DNA of 23,489 nt from Larix sibirica (lineage: Eukaryota; Streptophyta; Pinopsida; Pinales; Pinaceae): contig NWUY0300011181.1 of assembly GCA_004151065.3 (NCBI GenBank), positions 1 through 23,489 on the forward strand. The letters run 5' to 3'. A program made the position numbers and the translations under genes. Below the pieces are notes generated by a model. The model was not told the origin of the DNA, made no database searches, and worked only from the letters and a program-made list of their open reading frames with translations. Below, in pieces: positions 10,744 to 19,882 of the stretch (position 1 is the stretch's first letter; each line of letters opens with the position of its first letter).

Positions 10744-11655
10744 TTAACAAGACTTGAATAAATCCAAGATTGAATGAATTGTATTAATGAGAATCACATA
10801 TAAATACATTTTGATACGACCTTTGGTTTCATATTCTAAGAAATCTTTTGGACTTCACGATGATTATTCATATTACTTCTAAAAAACTAATAATATTAAT
10901 ATGTACAATGCATCATAATTCCTAAGGATTAGGTATCTTACATTATTGTAGTCTCTCTAACATGTACGAGCATCTTACTTGACATGTACCATTGTCTATT
11001 GTTAAATAGTTTTCTTTTTGTCCCAATTACCTACAATGTTACTTGCCATCAATTTTCCTTGTAGCAATATGTATTTTTCCTTTCTACTAGACATGTTTTT
11101 GCTAGTTGTTTTTTATTTTCTCACCCTATCTAAGTTTTTGGTCTTTCCAACTAGTCTCCCAAATTAACCAAAACAAATTTTCCAAATGGAAATATGTCAT
11201 GTCCATGTATGCTATAGTCAAATAGACTTTCCATGTGACCTTATAATCATATAAAATGTAACCTATGATTTATATACAACCACTGCCTAACAAATGTGTG
11301 TTTTAGTTGTGCCCAAAAAATGCATTGTTTCTTTGTAAATTATGAAAAGAAAATATCATTTTATTTTGTTATTGATCACAATCATGCTAATCTATTTTCC
11401 ATACATACCAAAAACTCCATATATATGTTATCCCTTTATTTAAAATATATTAAAAGTGAATTAAATTTTAATGAGTAAGCACTCCACAAATTCAGCTACT
11501 ACCAAATTTCACTTTAATTATGCCTTCAATTTATCACAATTGTTATGTTAATATCCTCAATATTTTATTCATTCATTGTGAATATTGGGTGTCTTTGACT
11601 CTTCTAAATATTCATCAGCTTAACTAAACATTTAAAACTGCATCTACACAATGAG
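10744..11655 (-). mobile_element. LTR-like region of the body B copia element
   Basis: By position, the sequence on the far side of the primer binding site should be the 5' LTR. No coding content is visible. The minus strand next to the PBS ends CAAGTCTTGTTAA where a canonical LTR would end in CA, so the end is degenerate. A TATA-like stretch (TATTTATATG, about 10797-10808 minus) lies close to it. I could not find a second copy in the window, so the outer LTR border is unknown. The right limit is set only by the LINE end. Confidence 0.4.
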
Positions 11656-14600
11656 ATTTTTTTCAGCGAAAAAAAACATACCATTGATATTAAAAAATAT
11701 TGAATCAAATAGTACAACGATAATCCTGTCATAGCAACATAGTAGCTATAAATATCTCTATTACAGCCTCAAACAGACATAACATAATAAACACTAGTGA
11801 TCTACTAGCACCTCAAAATACCAGAACTTACAACTGACAGGTTGTGCCACTTTCTAACTTCTGAACTTAATAAAAAAAAGTTTAGAGTTCCCATATCCTG
11901 GCAGGAAGTACCCATGAATTCCTCCCAAACTAAGTAACCTTCTTCACCCTCCAAAGCCTGCTTCGACAGTTTGTCAGCCATGGAGTTGTGTTCCCGATAG
12001 ATGTGTTCAAAAGTAATATTGCTGAAACGGTTGATTTCATACCTTATTCCGTTGCACCAATGTGTTAAAGAAGTCACTTTCAAGTTGTATTCACCACTCG
12101 CCCATTTAATAGTGACTCTAGAGTCGCCAAAGACTTTTATATCAGCAAGTCCAAAACAGTTAGGCACTCTAGCAACACACCATAAGGAAAGAAGTTCATC
12201 CTTCATGTTTGTGCCCCTTCCATAGCTGAGACGTAAGGTGAAATAATGATCTTGATTTAGAAAAATAACAACTCCCACAGCACATTGCCCATTTGATGCA
12301 GCGCCATCAAAGAAAAGTACCGGACCAGAAACCTAAAGAGTAAACAAACCAACTTTTCTGATCTTTGGAGGATCCTTCTCCTTCTAATATGTTAGATATT
12401 ACTTCAAAGCCATATTGTAAGCTGACTGAGCACTAGGAATGTATTATTCAAAAACTGTCAAGTTTCTAATACGCCGGATAGTCCAAGAGATAAAGACCGA
12501 GAGAGTGACAACTCATTTACAAGATCTGATCCATTTTTGTAAGCTTGATTCAAAATTTCCAGCTCCCCAACACTTATCAATATTAAAATCCAAACAAAAC
12601 ATGTTCCACAAGTTTTTTGTGAACACACACTCCACTAAGAGGTGGCAGGAAGTTTCAGTACTATTTTTACATAATACACAACGACTAGGCCCGGACCAAC
12701 CTTTAATCAAAAGGTTATCCCACGTTTTCAATCTATCTTGGATTGCAAACCACATAAAACACTTGAATTTCAGTGGTATCTTCCACTGCCATAAACCCTT
12801 GTATCACCAATGTTTCGGAAAAATACACTTTTGAATATAGCTCTGTATGCAGTTTTTGTTGTCACCATTCTTGTACATTCATTTCCAATCCATATGACTT
12901 TATCATTCTCCTATGTTAATCCGCAACCCGCAAAGTTTAATGATTGAGTATACCTGTTCCATTCAAAAGTCGTTGCTCTAGTCATTTCAAAATCCTTAGC
13001 GCTCAGCCAATAACCATTGCCACCATTTTTCTTGATACTATGAAGTGTTATATAACCATAACCTTTTAATAGGGAAATAATCTCATCAGGTAGACAATAA
13101 GAATCCTCTAGACCCAAAATTGGATCAATCCAAATTAAAATTTCTTTACCAATTCCAACTTGCCAAAACAAATATTTTGCTAACCAATTATAAACCTTAA
13201 GGAAACCATTCCAAATCAAAGAAGCTCCTCGGATCTTCTTTCTCGGATTCCTGAGCCAATTGTTGACCTTCTCCTTAATATATTTCATCTGAAGAACTTT
13301 AGACCATAGCGTGTTACCAAATAAGCCTCTCTAGAGACTTTTTAAATGCAGTGCTTCACTAAAGGAGGCCAGATCTTTAATCCCCCAACCACTCGAACTT
13401 TCTGGAAGAGAAATCCTTTCCCATCCTGTCATAACTAACTTGGATGTATCCATACCCCTAGTCCACAAAAATTTGACAAATAATCTCCTAAGAGAAATGA
13501 TGATAGAGCTTGGAACGGGTAGGAGAGAGAATCAATAGACGGGGATACCTGTCAACACAGCTTTGACAAGTGTAAGTCTTCCCTCGATCGATAACATTCT
13601 ATAAGTCCACTGAGAAATTCTGGCTTTGACCTTCCTCAGTAACCAATTCCAATCTTTGATAAGGTACCCATTAGGTTTTAGAAAGTAACCTAGGTACTTA
13701 AATCCATCCACTAGTGCAAAACATTTATAGGGCATCATCCTCAAAATATCCCCCATCCAAGTTTCCTCAACTCTGTTTTGATAAAAACAAGATTTTGAAA
13801 GATTGACCAGCATCCCTGTCGCATTGCAGAAAGTTTTAATAATTTCCATATAGCTGTTCCATTCTGCCACAGAGTCATTCCCAGCTAATAACACATCGTC
13901 CACAAATAATATATGTGACAGATATAAACCTTTAGTGATTTTTAGGCCCTTAATAGCACCATCTTTTTTTGCTTGAATGATCAATCTACTTAATCCTTTG
14001 ATTACCAACAGAAATAAAAGTAGAGATAAAGGACATCCCTGTCGAATTCCCCTTGAGCAGCTAAAAAAACCTGTAGGAGCACCATTAATCAGAACCGCAA
14101 TATTCATAGACGACACACAAGCCATTATCCAGTTTATGACCAGCGGAGGGACCCCAATTTGAATCAAAACAATTCTCATAAAATTCCAATTTACTCTATC
14201 ATAAGCTTTTTCCAAGTCCATCTTGAGAAGGACAACCTTCATCTTCCTTTTCTTAATTGAATGTGTAATAGTTCCTGAGAAATACCAACAACATCTAGAA
14301 TCTGACGATCCTGCAAAAAACCAAATTGCTCAGTAGAGATAAATTTTGACAGAACCGGCTTCAGACGCACAACAATAATCTTGGATACTATCTTGTATGC
14401 CAAATTGCGTAATGCAATTGGCCTAAAGTCCCCAAAAGACTTGGGATTGCTGCACTTAGAAATCAGAGTGATAAAAGTTGAATTCAATGCCCCCGAAATG
14501 TATCCACCTTTCCTAGTGAATTCAACCATTTTCAAAATATCTTCTCCCATAATGTCAAAAAAGTGTATGAACAACTCCATTGTCCAACCATCGGGCCCAT

Positions 14601-14716
14601 GGCTCTTTTCTTTAACAAAAAGCTTTAGTGTTTCTTCAATTTCTTCTAATGGGACCTCACCAAGTTCCCCGGCATCAAGATTTTCAACTACACGTTGTAG
14701 AGAAGAAAGATACTAG
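11656..14716 (-). mobile_element. 5'-truncated LINE (plant L1 type)
   Basis: The minus strand holds the reverse transcriptase, zinc-finger and RNase H parts of a plant L1-type ORF2, then about 140 bp of 3' untranslated sequence ending in TTTCGCTGAAAAAAAT (about 11656-11675), a short A-rich tail. Homology stops abruptly at about 14716, inside the region upstream of RT, so the endonuclease and ORF1 are missing. This is the usual result of incomplete target-primed reverse transcription. No convincing target-site duplication could be matched between the two flanks. Confidence 0.85.
11805..14716 (-). pseudogene. LINE ORF2 fragment: reverse transcriptase, zf-RVT, RNase H
   Basis: The frame opens at the truncation with a region containing KSHGPDGW (near 14600), then FRPIALRNLAYKIVSKI (near 14380-14430), and after a frameshift near 14250 the RT core KMDLEKAYDRVNW (about 14190-14230), RQGCPLS (about 14030-14050) and FVDDVLLAGND (about 13870-13905), keeping the catalytic aspartates. 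In-frame stops occur at 13532-13534 (TGA), 13331-13333 (TAG) and 12911-12913 (TAG). A second frameshift lies between 12806 and 12911, followed by TGA at 12804-12806. The zf-RVT finger is RCVLCKNSTETSCHLLVEC (about 12640-12695). The last 157 codons plus upstream FFDGAASNG form an RNase H domain (11805-12315) with D, E (KDELLSL), D (FGDSRV) and D (MADKLSK) all present. It cannot make a full protein as it stands. Family assignment is firm from motif order. Confidence 0.9.
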
Positions 14717-14899
14717 ATATTATTACTCCATATATAAAAATGTGATAAAAAAAACTAGGTTTCATCTCGTTGTATTAATTTGACTACTAAATCAAAATTA
14801 CTATATTAAATGACTATTACACATTCCTAACTAACTTTGTTGAGCATTACAATAACACAAAATACATAGGACTGAATTAGTCACTTTATACAAAGAAAT

Positions 14900-15015
14900 A
14901 AAAGAATATTAACGTACATGAATTGATTGTTTTACGTTTAAATCATAAATGAATATTAATGTACATGAATTGATTCTTTGACATTTAAATCGCAAAAGAA
15001 TAATAATATACACGA
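14900..15015. repeat. 47-bp tandem repeat, about 2.4 copies
   Basis: GAATATTAACGTACATG at 14904, GAATATTAATGTACATG at 14951 and a weaker GAATAATAATATACACG at 14998 give an even 47-bp spacing. Each of the first two is followed by AATTGATT and a TTTAAATC block. Confidence 0.8.
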
Positions 15016-15643
15016 GAAGAGACTATGTATTTTTCGATCGTATTTTTTTATAATGATATTTTTTAAATGTGTTATTTATGAATTGTTGTATTTATTTATT
15101 TTAAAATAAGAAGAAGTTTATAATATTCTAGGTTATCTATTTAGTTTTTTATTGATACAATCTCAAGATTCCAACATATAACAAAACTATAATGTATAGA
15201 CAAATTTTGGTTCGTCAACTGAATTAACTTATTGATAATAAATTAAATAAAGCTCAGACTTCCACATTTGGTATTAAGGCCATTAACCTATTTCTTTGCA
15301 TTTAAAGAAAAAAGCTTTTATCGAAAAGCAGTTTCAACCTAAATAGTAGTAATAAGAAAACCAATATCTCATACTGGCATCATTGAAATTATAGCAATGA
15401 GGTCAGCATTCAACCCTAGTCCCATATATGAATTGGATTGCAATTTAACATTTTATAATTTAAAAAGTGCTACATTTATTTATTTATCACATTACAATCT
15501 TATAATCTTGAGTTTTTGAAACCTCTCATTTTACATTTGTGGTATTTTTTCAATCCCCGTCCCATAAAATCCATTTCAGAAAGCCTCCATTCCCAACTTT
15601 GAAAATACGATCCAACATAGTACAAAACTTACATGCAATTTGA

Positions 15644-15667
15644 TTACCATAATTATAATTATGGTAA
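15644..15667. repeat. perfect 24-bp palindrome
   Basis: The 24 bases read the same on both strands: the left half is TTACCATAATTA and the right half TAATTATGGTAA, with no spacer. It could form a cruciform or arise by chance in AT-rich DNA. Confidence 0.85.
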
Positions 15668-15727
15668 AGTTTGGAAAATAGAAAAATTCACCTCAATTTG
15701 TATACAAAAGAATTTAGTCCGCACTTT

Positions 15728-15835
15728 TCTCAAATTCAGTGAGAAAACAGCCTAGAGGTAAGGCTGGTTTTTCAGGCTTCTCTCAAAATTTAGTGAGAAA
15801 ACAGCCTATATGTGAAGGTTGGTTTTTCAAAAAAA
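15728..15835 (+). repeat. 54-bp tandem duplication, in frame
   Basis: TCTCAAATTCAGTGAGAAAACAG and TCTCAAAATTTAGTGAGAAAACAG are 53-54 bp apart (AGTGAGAAAACAGCCT starts at 15738 and 15792), each followed by a GGCTGGTTTTTCA or GGTTGGTTTTTCA block. Since 54 is divisible by three, the plus frame 15739-15939 carries VRKQP twice. The frame is 66 codons, of unknown identity, and I do not call it a gene. Confidence 0.8.
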
Positions 15836-16189
15836 ATCATGCTGATCCTTGTTTCCCTGAAAAGGAGTTGTCAAATATGCTTCATGAATTATGTTACTGG
15901 TCTATGTCATCAACATTTTTAATGAATGAAGACGAATAGCTCCACAAGGCATTTACCGTACAAAAACTTGTGTTACTTGTTTTGATAAAATAAAATAGTA
16001 CCTGCAGTTGCAAAAAAAATAAAAAAATCCTGAAGAGTTTCGTAAACTGCTTCGGCTAGACATAATATTTTGCATCCATTGCTGACTCAAGCTTGAACGT
16101 TACTATCTTTACCATCTCTGATTGTTGATGGAACAAAATGGATTAATTTGAAATACTTTTAAAACACAAAGCATTATCTTTTTCGCTAT

Positions 16190-16718
16190 ACATACTTTTG
16201 TATAACATATGAGATAACACCAATGGAAAACCAGCCCAGCCTTTGTATAACAAATGAGAAAACAAAAAAATCAAGGTGACAAATCAGTATTGACTGGAAT
16301 ACGAGATCAGATGTAAATAACAAACCAAAAAAAATCAAGAAGACAATACAAATGGGATACCTTTGAACAAATAAGAAGACAATCTTTTCATGTTATCAAC
16401 ATTCAAATAAATACGTATGCCTGGAAAATGACTTTGAATAAACGAATAGGAAGAATGGAATAAATCTTGAGAAACCAGCTTACAATTTTCTGGTAGTTCA
16501 AATTAAAATGAGAGAATCCCCTGACGAATAGATTTACAGTACTTATATGTAAAAGAATATCCGTAATGAACAACAGAGAATATAAGGTAATCATGACTCT
16601 GCAAACTAAATGCAAGCCTCTTTTTCTCAATGCACGTTGTACGGTCTTCAACTATTCTCCGTAGAAACAAACTGAAAATTGACACTATATCATAAATACC
16701 CAAGTTACTTCCTTGCAT
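16190..16718 (-). other. probable 3' untranslated region of the minus-strand gene
   Basis: Downstream of the TAG at 16719-16721 on the minus strand there is T-rich sequence without frame conservation, as is typical of a plant 3' UTR. The far end carries short repeated A-rich stretches (TTTGTATAACATATGAGA near 16198 and TTTGTATAACAAATGAGA near 16242). No poly(A) site can be fixed from sequence alone. Confidence 0.35.
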
Positions 16719-16852
16719 CTATGGTGCCACTTTAGCAATCTTTGCTATGAAGAGGCCGCTTGTTTTTGACGTTACAGGGTCAAAGCGTAAGGTGTACTGA
16801 ATAGAGCCGCTTTTGCACGGCCAATCTTTCGCAGCCTTGATCTGTTGAAGCT
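16719..16852 (-). CDS. likely last exon, NSUN-like RNA cytosine methyltransferase C-terminus
   Basis: The minus strand shows an intron-like end (TTTGCTATATAACAG) at 16853, followed by a 134-nt open stretch of two bases plus 43 codons ending in TAG at 16719-16721. The peptide includes QIKAAKDWPCKSGS and ends RFDPVTSKTSGLFIAKIAKV plus two residues. Proteins of the NOL1/NOP2/Sun (NSUN) RNA m5C methyltransferase family end with a similar 'RFdP....tiGFFIAKF' strand (family knowledge, from memory of the pattern). The GC content is visibly higher than in the flanks, and the following DNA looks like a 3' UTR. The catalytic exons with the two cysteines were not found in the window. They may lie across long introns or outside it, or this may be a retained gene fragment. 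The family call is tentative. Confidence 0.45.
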
Positions 16853-17306
16853 CTGTTATATAGCAAAGAATCAAATATACTTCATTTTGCACGCATGCAT
16901 CTCAAAACATTTGAAACGGAAACAAAGGAGAGTAACATATACATTGAAATAAAAGAGTCATCAGGAAAATGAAATTGCGTATAGATTGGATGCTTAGTAA
17001 CAAAAACATAAAGGAATGCTAAGCTCAGCTCTAATGAAACAATAAAAAGAATTGAATGCTAAGCATATTTCCTCAGACACTTTCAACTTTTGTAGCTGGA
17101 AAAAGTAAAAAGATAGTGGAGGCCACTTCACATAAGCAATTTAGTTTAATTCAGACACGATTTTAACATATTTTGATTAAAATAGGACCATTAGTTCAAC
17201 AGTGAGTCACTGGGCACACATTTTTGTCAGAGATTGGCTATACTCCTGAGCATTGAACCCACAGGCCAATTAGATGCACGCAATGGCATGAGAAGGAATG
17301 GAAAAC

Positions 17307-17560
17307 ATTCAAATCTATGTTGCACAGGGACCTATAATCCCCACAAAAAAGGCCCAGTACCCACCGTTCTGTCATTTTGGGGACTTGGGGACTCCTAGGA
17401 ATATCCCCTTTGTGCTGGAGACTTCATCGGGACTTGGGGACTCCTAGGAATATCCCCTTTGTGCTGGAGACTTCATCGGGACTTGGGGACTTGCTCGCCA
17501 TACCAAAAGATGGTCCCGGCAAATTTAGGGGTATTCCAGGCATGTCTATTTAGTTTTGCC
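17307..17560 (+). repeat. G-rich dispersed repeat, copy 1, with 49-bp tandem units
   Basis: It begins with ATTCAAATCTATGTTGCAC (17307-17325) and contains two identical 49-bp units starting GGGACTTGGGGACTCCTAGG (17380-17428 and 17429-17477) plus a 14-bp third start (17478-17491). The 'GGGGAC.. / ..TCCCC' content is unlike the AT-rich surroundings. A related copy in opposite orientation lies at 18711-18830. It is probably a transposon-derived dispersed repeat; the family is unknown to me. Confidence 0.7.
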
Positions 17561-17617
17561 AATGGGCATTTATAACTGGGAAATATGATATATCTAAAGT
17601 TAATAATTTATTTGAAT

Positions 17618-17959
17618 TTAATATTTTGATTTCGTAGTTTCAATTCCTGATTTCATAATACTATAGACTGTGGGAAATTGTTTGAGAGAACGATGTGGAA
17701 GTGCCAAATTGGTCGATCGCAACATGTAAGAGTATGACATGTTGCTCTTAGAGATGCACTTTGAAACGTCTCCTTCCCTCCATCTAGTTTTATTATCTGG
17801 ATACAACTTAGAATACTCGTTGAAAACTAAGGAAGCAAAGTGAAGGCTGTGAACATGGAAAGTCATGTATTTAACTTGCATAAACTGCTTCAGAATACCT
17901 ACAAGATTCAGCAGCCATGTTGCATTGTGTGCTCTGTATAAGTACTCTTTATTGGCTTT
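17618..17959 (-). CDS. unrecognised 113-codon open frame, exon-like
   Basis: The minus frame is open from just after a TGA at 17960-17962 to TAA at 17618, so it extends beyond the first in-frame ATG-led part (17618-17881). The translation has protein-like composition, with little of the Lys/Asn/Ile run bias of random AT-rich DNA: it starts KANKEYLYRAHNATWLLNL and continues through VKYMTFHVHSLHFASLVF and NKTRWREGDVSKCISK. It lies about 770 bp upstream of the exon at 16719-16852 on the same strand and could be part of the same gene or of another fragment. I do not recognise the family. No clear splice sites were established, and chance remains possible. Confidence 0.3.
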   Translation of the reverse strand, partial: KANKEYLYRAHNATWLLNLVGILKQFMQVKYMTFHVHSLHFASLVFNEYSKLYPDNKTRWREGDVSKCISKSNMSYSYMLRSTNLALPHRSLKQFPTVYSIMKSGIETTKSKY

Positions 17960-18344
17960 TCAGTGTTTATATATGTATGATATTTCCTTGGGACAGTTAT
18001 AGCTTCTATTATTTTTCATATTTGTTTCTATTATAATACCTATGACAGCTACCTGGTCTGTTATTACCCTTCAAGGTATGGAATTATTTATCCACTATCA
18101 AAATCTTAAGCATCCCACATCTTTTGCTTAATCCTCCAAGTATATAGGTATATAAAGAGTGTTATTTTTGGAGCTATATATTATGCAGGGTATGTTCTGT
18201 TTGCATTAGCAGGATGCTTTGTTACTCTAAACTATTAAGCTCTATAGATCATCAAATGGGATATGTTCTCATGTTTAACTTTTAAGTATTATTTTCCATG
18301 GTTTTTGAGCTTGCTTTGTTTGATCATAAACATATTATGCCTAC
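17960..18344. other. no gene seen
   Basis: AT-rich sequence without protein-like frames or clear repeats. It may be intronic if the flanking minus-strand frames are exons. Confidence 0.4.
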
Positions 18345-18346
18345 AT

Positions 18347-18617
18347 ATTCTTAGTTTATGGTTACATCTGTTTGTCATAAAGATTTCACTGGGATCGTTT
18401 GCAATTGGAACTATGATACCGAGAGTATTCTCATTCTGCATGCTGATCTATTAACTTATCCAATAAATTATAACTATTTAGTATTCTTAGTTTATGGTGA
18501 CATCTGCTTGTCATAAAGATTTCACTTTGATAATTTGCAATTGGAACTATGATACCGAGAGTATTCTCATTCTGCATGCTGATATATTAAATTATCCAAT
18601 AAATTCTACTATTGATT
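18347..18617. repeat. 136-bp tandem duplication
   Basis: ATTCTTAGTTTATGGT starts at 18347 and again at 18483, exactly 136 bp apart, and the rest aligns closely, including the long shared block ATGATACCGAGAGTATTCTC and GCATGCTGAT. By eye there are about 10-15 differences over the unit, so the duplication is fairly recent compared with the retroelement decay nearby. Confidence 0.9.
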
Positions 18618-18655
18618 ATTTATGCAGTAAATTCCTTTTTTTAAAATATGTATTA

Positions 18656-18698
<43 letters not shown>

Positions 18699-18700
18699 AT
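18656..18700. repeat. compound (CT)n(AT)n microsatellite
   Basis: A CT run of about 12-13 units (18656 to about 18680) passes directly into a TA run to about 18698. It produces a false open frame on the plus strand. Confidence 0.95.
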
Positions 18701-18710
18701 TGTATAATTG

Positions 18711-18830
18711 TCATCCCCAAACCACCATCCCCTGACAAATTTGGGGATGCGCTCTAGCTGTCCCAGGTATGCATTCCCCCATCTCTGCCATTTCCCCATC
18801 CCAAAAACCAGTGCAACATAGATTCAAATT
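18711..18830 (-). repeat. G-rich dispersed repeat, copy 2 (inverted)
   Basis: On the minus strand, AATTTGAATCTATGTTGCAC (18830-18811) is followed by GGGATGGGGA and other G-runs, with GGGGATG at several places. This matches the start and G-rich style of the plus-strand copy at 17307. The two copies face each other across about 1.3 kb and differ in the G-rich part, so they are old relatives and not a recent palindrome. Confidence 0.6.
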
Positions 18831-19063
18831 AATGCTGTCTTTGTAGCATTCTAGTAAATTCAAACTCATGAGCTTAAATTCATGCAAAACAAAGGAGAGG
18901 TTAGGTACAAGTGTTTCAATCAAATAGAAATCATTTATTAGAATACTAACACAAAAATGCCACTATGCATTGATTCTGCAAACGGGAATTGCCACTTTAG
19001 GCTGGTCATGAATCCATTCAGGAATAGATCTCTGTCTTTCACGAAAGGAGTTACACATTGCAG

Positions 19064-19398
19064 TTTTTCTGCAACAAATACTATTTTCCATTTGTTTACA
19101 TTGAGGTTGCCCTTATATCTGTCCAATCAGCAATTGCCTTAGGCCCTGAACCAAGGTTTCCAGCAAGGTACATCATTCTCTCTTTTTGCCAAATCTTCAT
19201 ATCTGTCATATTTATTTTTCCAGTTTCTAGCCCTTCTTTCAGGAATTAAATGCTAGAACATCTGACAGAGATGAAAATTCAATTTTAAAAGCCTTACTGG
19301 GCTAGCTTGCCCTTAAGAAAACTTCAGTGGACAAGAATTCCAAAGGTTCAGAGTTTACCTTCTCAAGTACAACTCTTCAAAGGCATAGCCGGTGGTAA
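19064..19398 (+). other. possible exon pair or pseudo-exon, identity unknown
   Basis: On the plus strand, CACATTGCAG ends at 19063 and is followed by an open stretch to 19167 (containing IEVALISVQSAIALGPEPRF), then an AAG/GTACAT donor-like site. A pyrimidine-rich TTCTTTCAG ends at 19242 and opens a frame ELNARTSDRDENSILKALLG to a TAG at 19303, continuing in frame to TAA at 19396 (ALKKTSVDKNSKGSEFTFSS). Composition is protein-like, but the phases of the two pieces do not join without a stop, and the minus strand is also open over part of the interval (GNLGSGPKAIADWTDI). It may be a decayed gene fragment on either strand. No family was recognised. Confidence 0.25.
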
Positions 19399-19474
19399 AA
19401 TTTAGGCAACAAGGTTATGTCATCATCCTATTCCAATCTCCATTCAAAACTTCTTTAAATTGCACTGACCTGAA

Positions 19475-19882
19475 ATGACTGTAAATGGTGAGCACCTTTT
19501 AGTATCTTGCTCAGTGCTTTATGTTTTGAGTAAAACAGAGGCTTATCTCATCTACAGTAGGAAGTTCACCACACCTGATTCTATGGTTGCCGTTGGCCAC
19601 TCCCTTCCCATTCCTAACATAAAAACATTAGAGAATATATGTACAAACAATATTCAACTCCCCCCTCCCAATACAGTGTCACCAAATGCGGGTATCCTTT
19701 CAGGTCATAATTCTGTTCAAAGAGAATCTCAGCCTCTCTGCAAGTTCAATGCTGCCTGGTACCCAAAACAAGTTGCCATTGCATTGAAAATTATATTTCT
19801 TGTCTATAAGACTGGCAGGGAAATCTCATTTCATAGTGAAAGTCTTGAGACAGGATGCATAATGGCCCGACTAGCCAAGTAA
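19475..19882 (+). CDS. unrecognised 135-codon open frame
   Basis: This is an uninterrupted plus frame from ATG to TAA and one of the longer open frames in the right half. The translation is Ser/Thr/Pro/Asn-rich in the middle (NIQLPPPNTVSPNAGIL) and ends with HSESLETGCIMARLAK. No signal peptide, membrane segment or known motif can be seen. It follows the exon-like pieces at 19064-19398 on the same strand but in another frame. It could be an exon, a decayed gene piece or chance, and I cannot decide between them. Confidence 0.25.
   Translation: MTVNGEHLLVSCSVLYVLSKTEAYLIYSRKFTTPDSMVAVGHSLPIPNIKTLENICTNNIQLPPPNTVSPNAGILSGHNSVQRESQPLCKFNAAWYPKQVAIALKIIFLVYKTGREISFHSESLETGCIMARLAK

Larger units (their letters stand above)
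14717..15727. other. AT-rich spacer without gene
   Basis: No protein-like frame is visible. It contains a 47-bp tandem array and a long palindrome, listed separately. It separates the retroelement-rich left half from the exon-like right half. Confidence 0.5.

Noticed and set aside
12439-12834. 131-codon plus-strand open frame
   Set aside because: It is the shadow of the LINE zf-RVT and linker region, whose minus-strand reading has the CXXC..H..C finger and family-typical sequence.
11640-14730. Target-site duplication flanking the LINE
   Set aside because: I compared the sequence beside the A-rich end (ACACAATGAG) with that beside the truncation (TAGATATTATTACTCC) and found no shared word of useful length.
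18494-18757. 87-codon plus-strand frame
   Set aside because: It runs through the 136-bp duplication and the CT/AT microsatellite (LSLSLSLSLYIYIY), so it is a low-complexity artefact.
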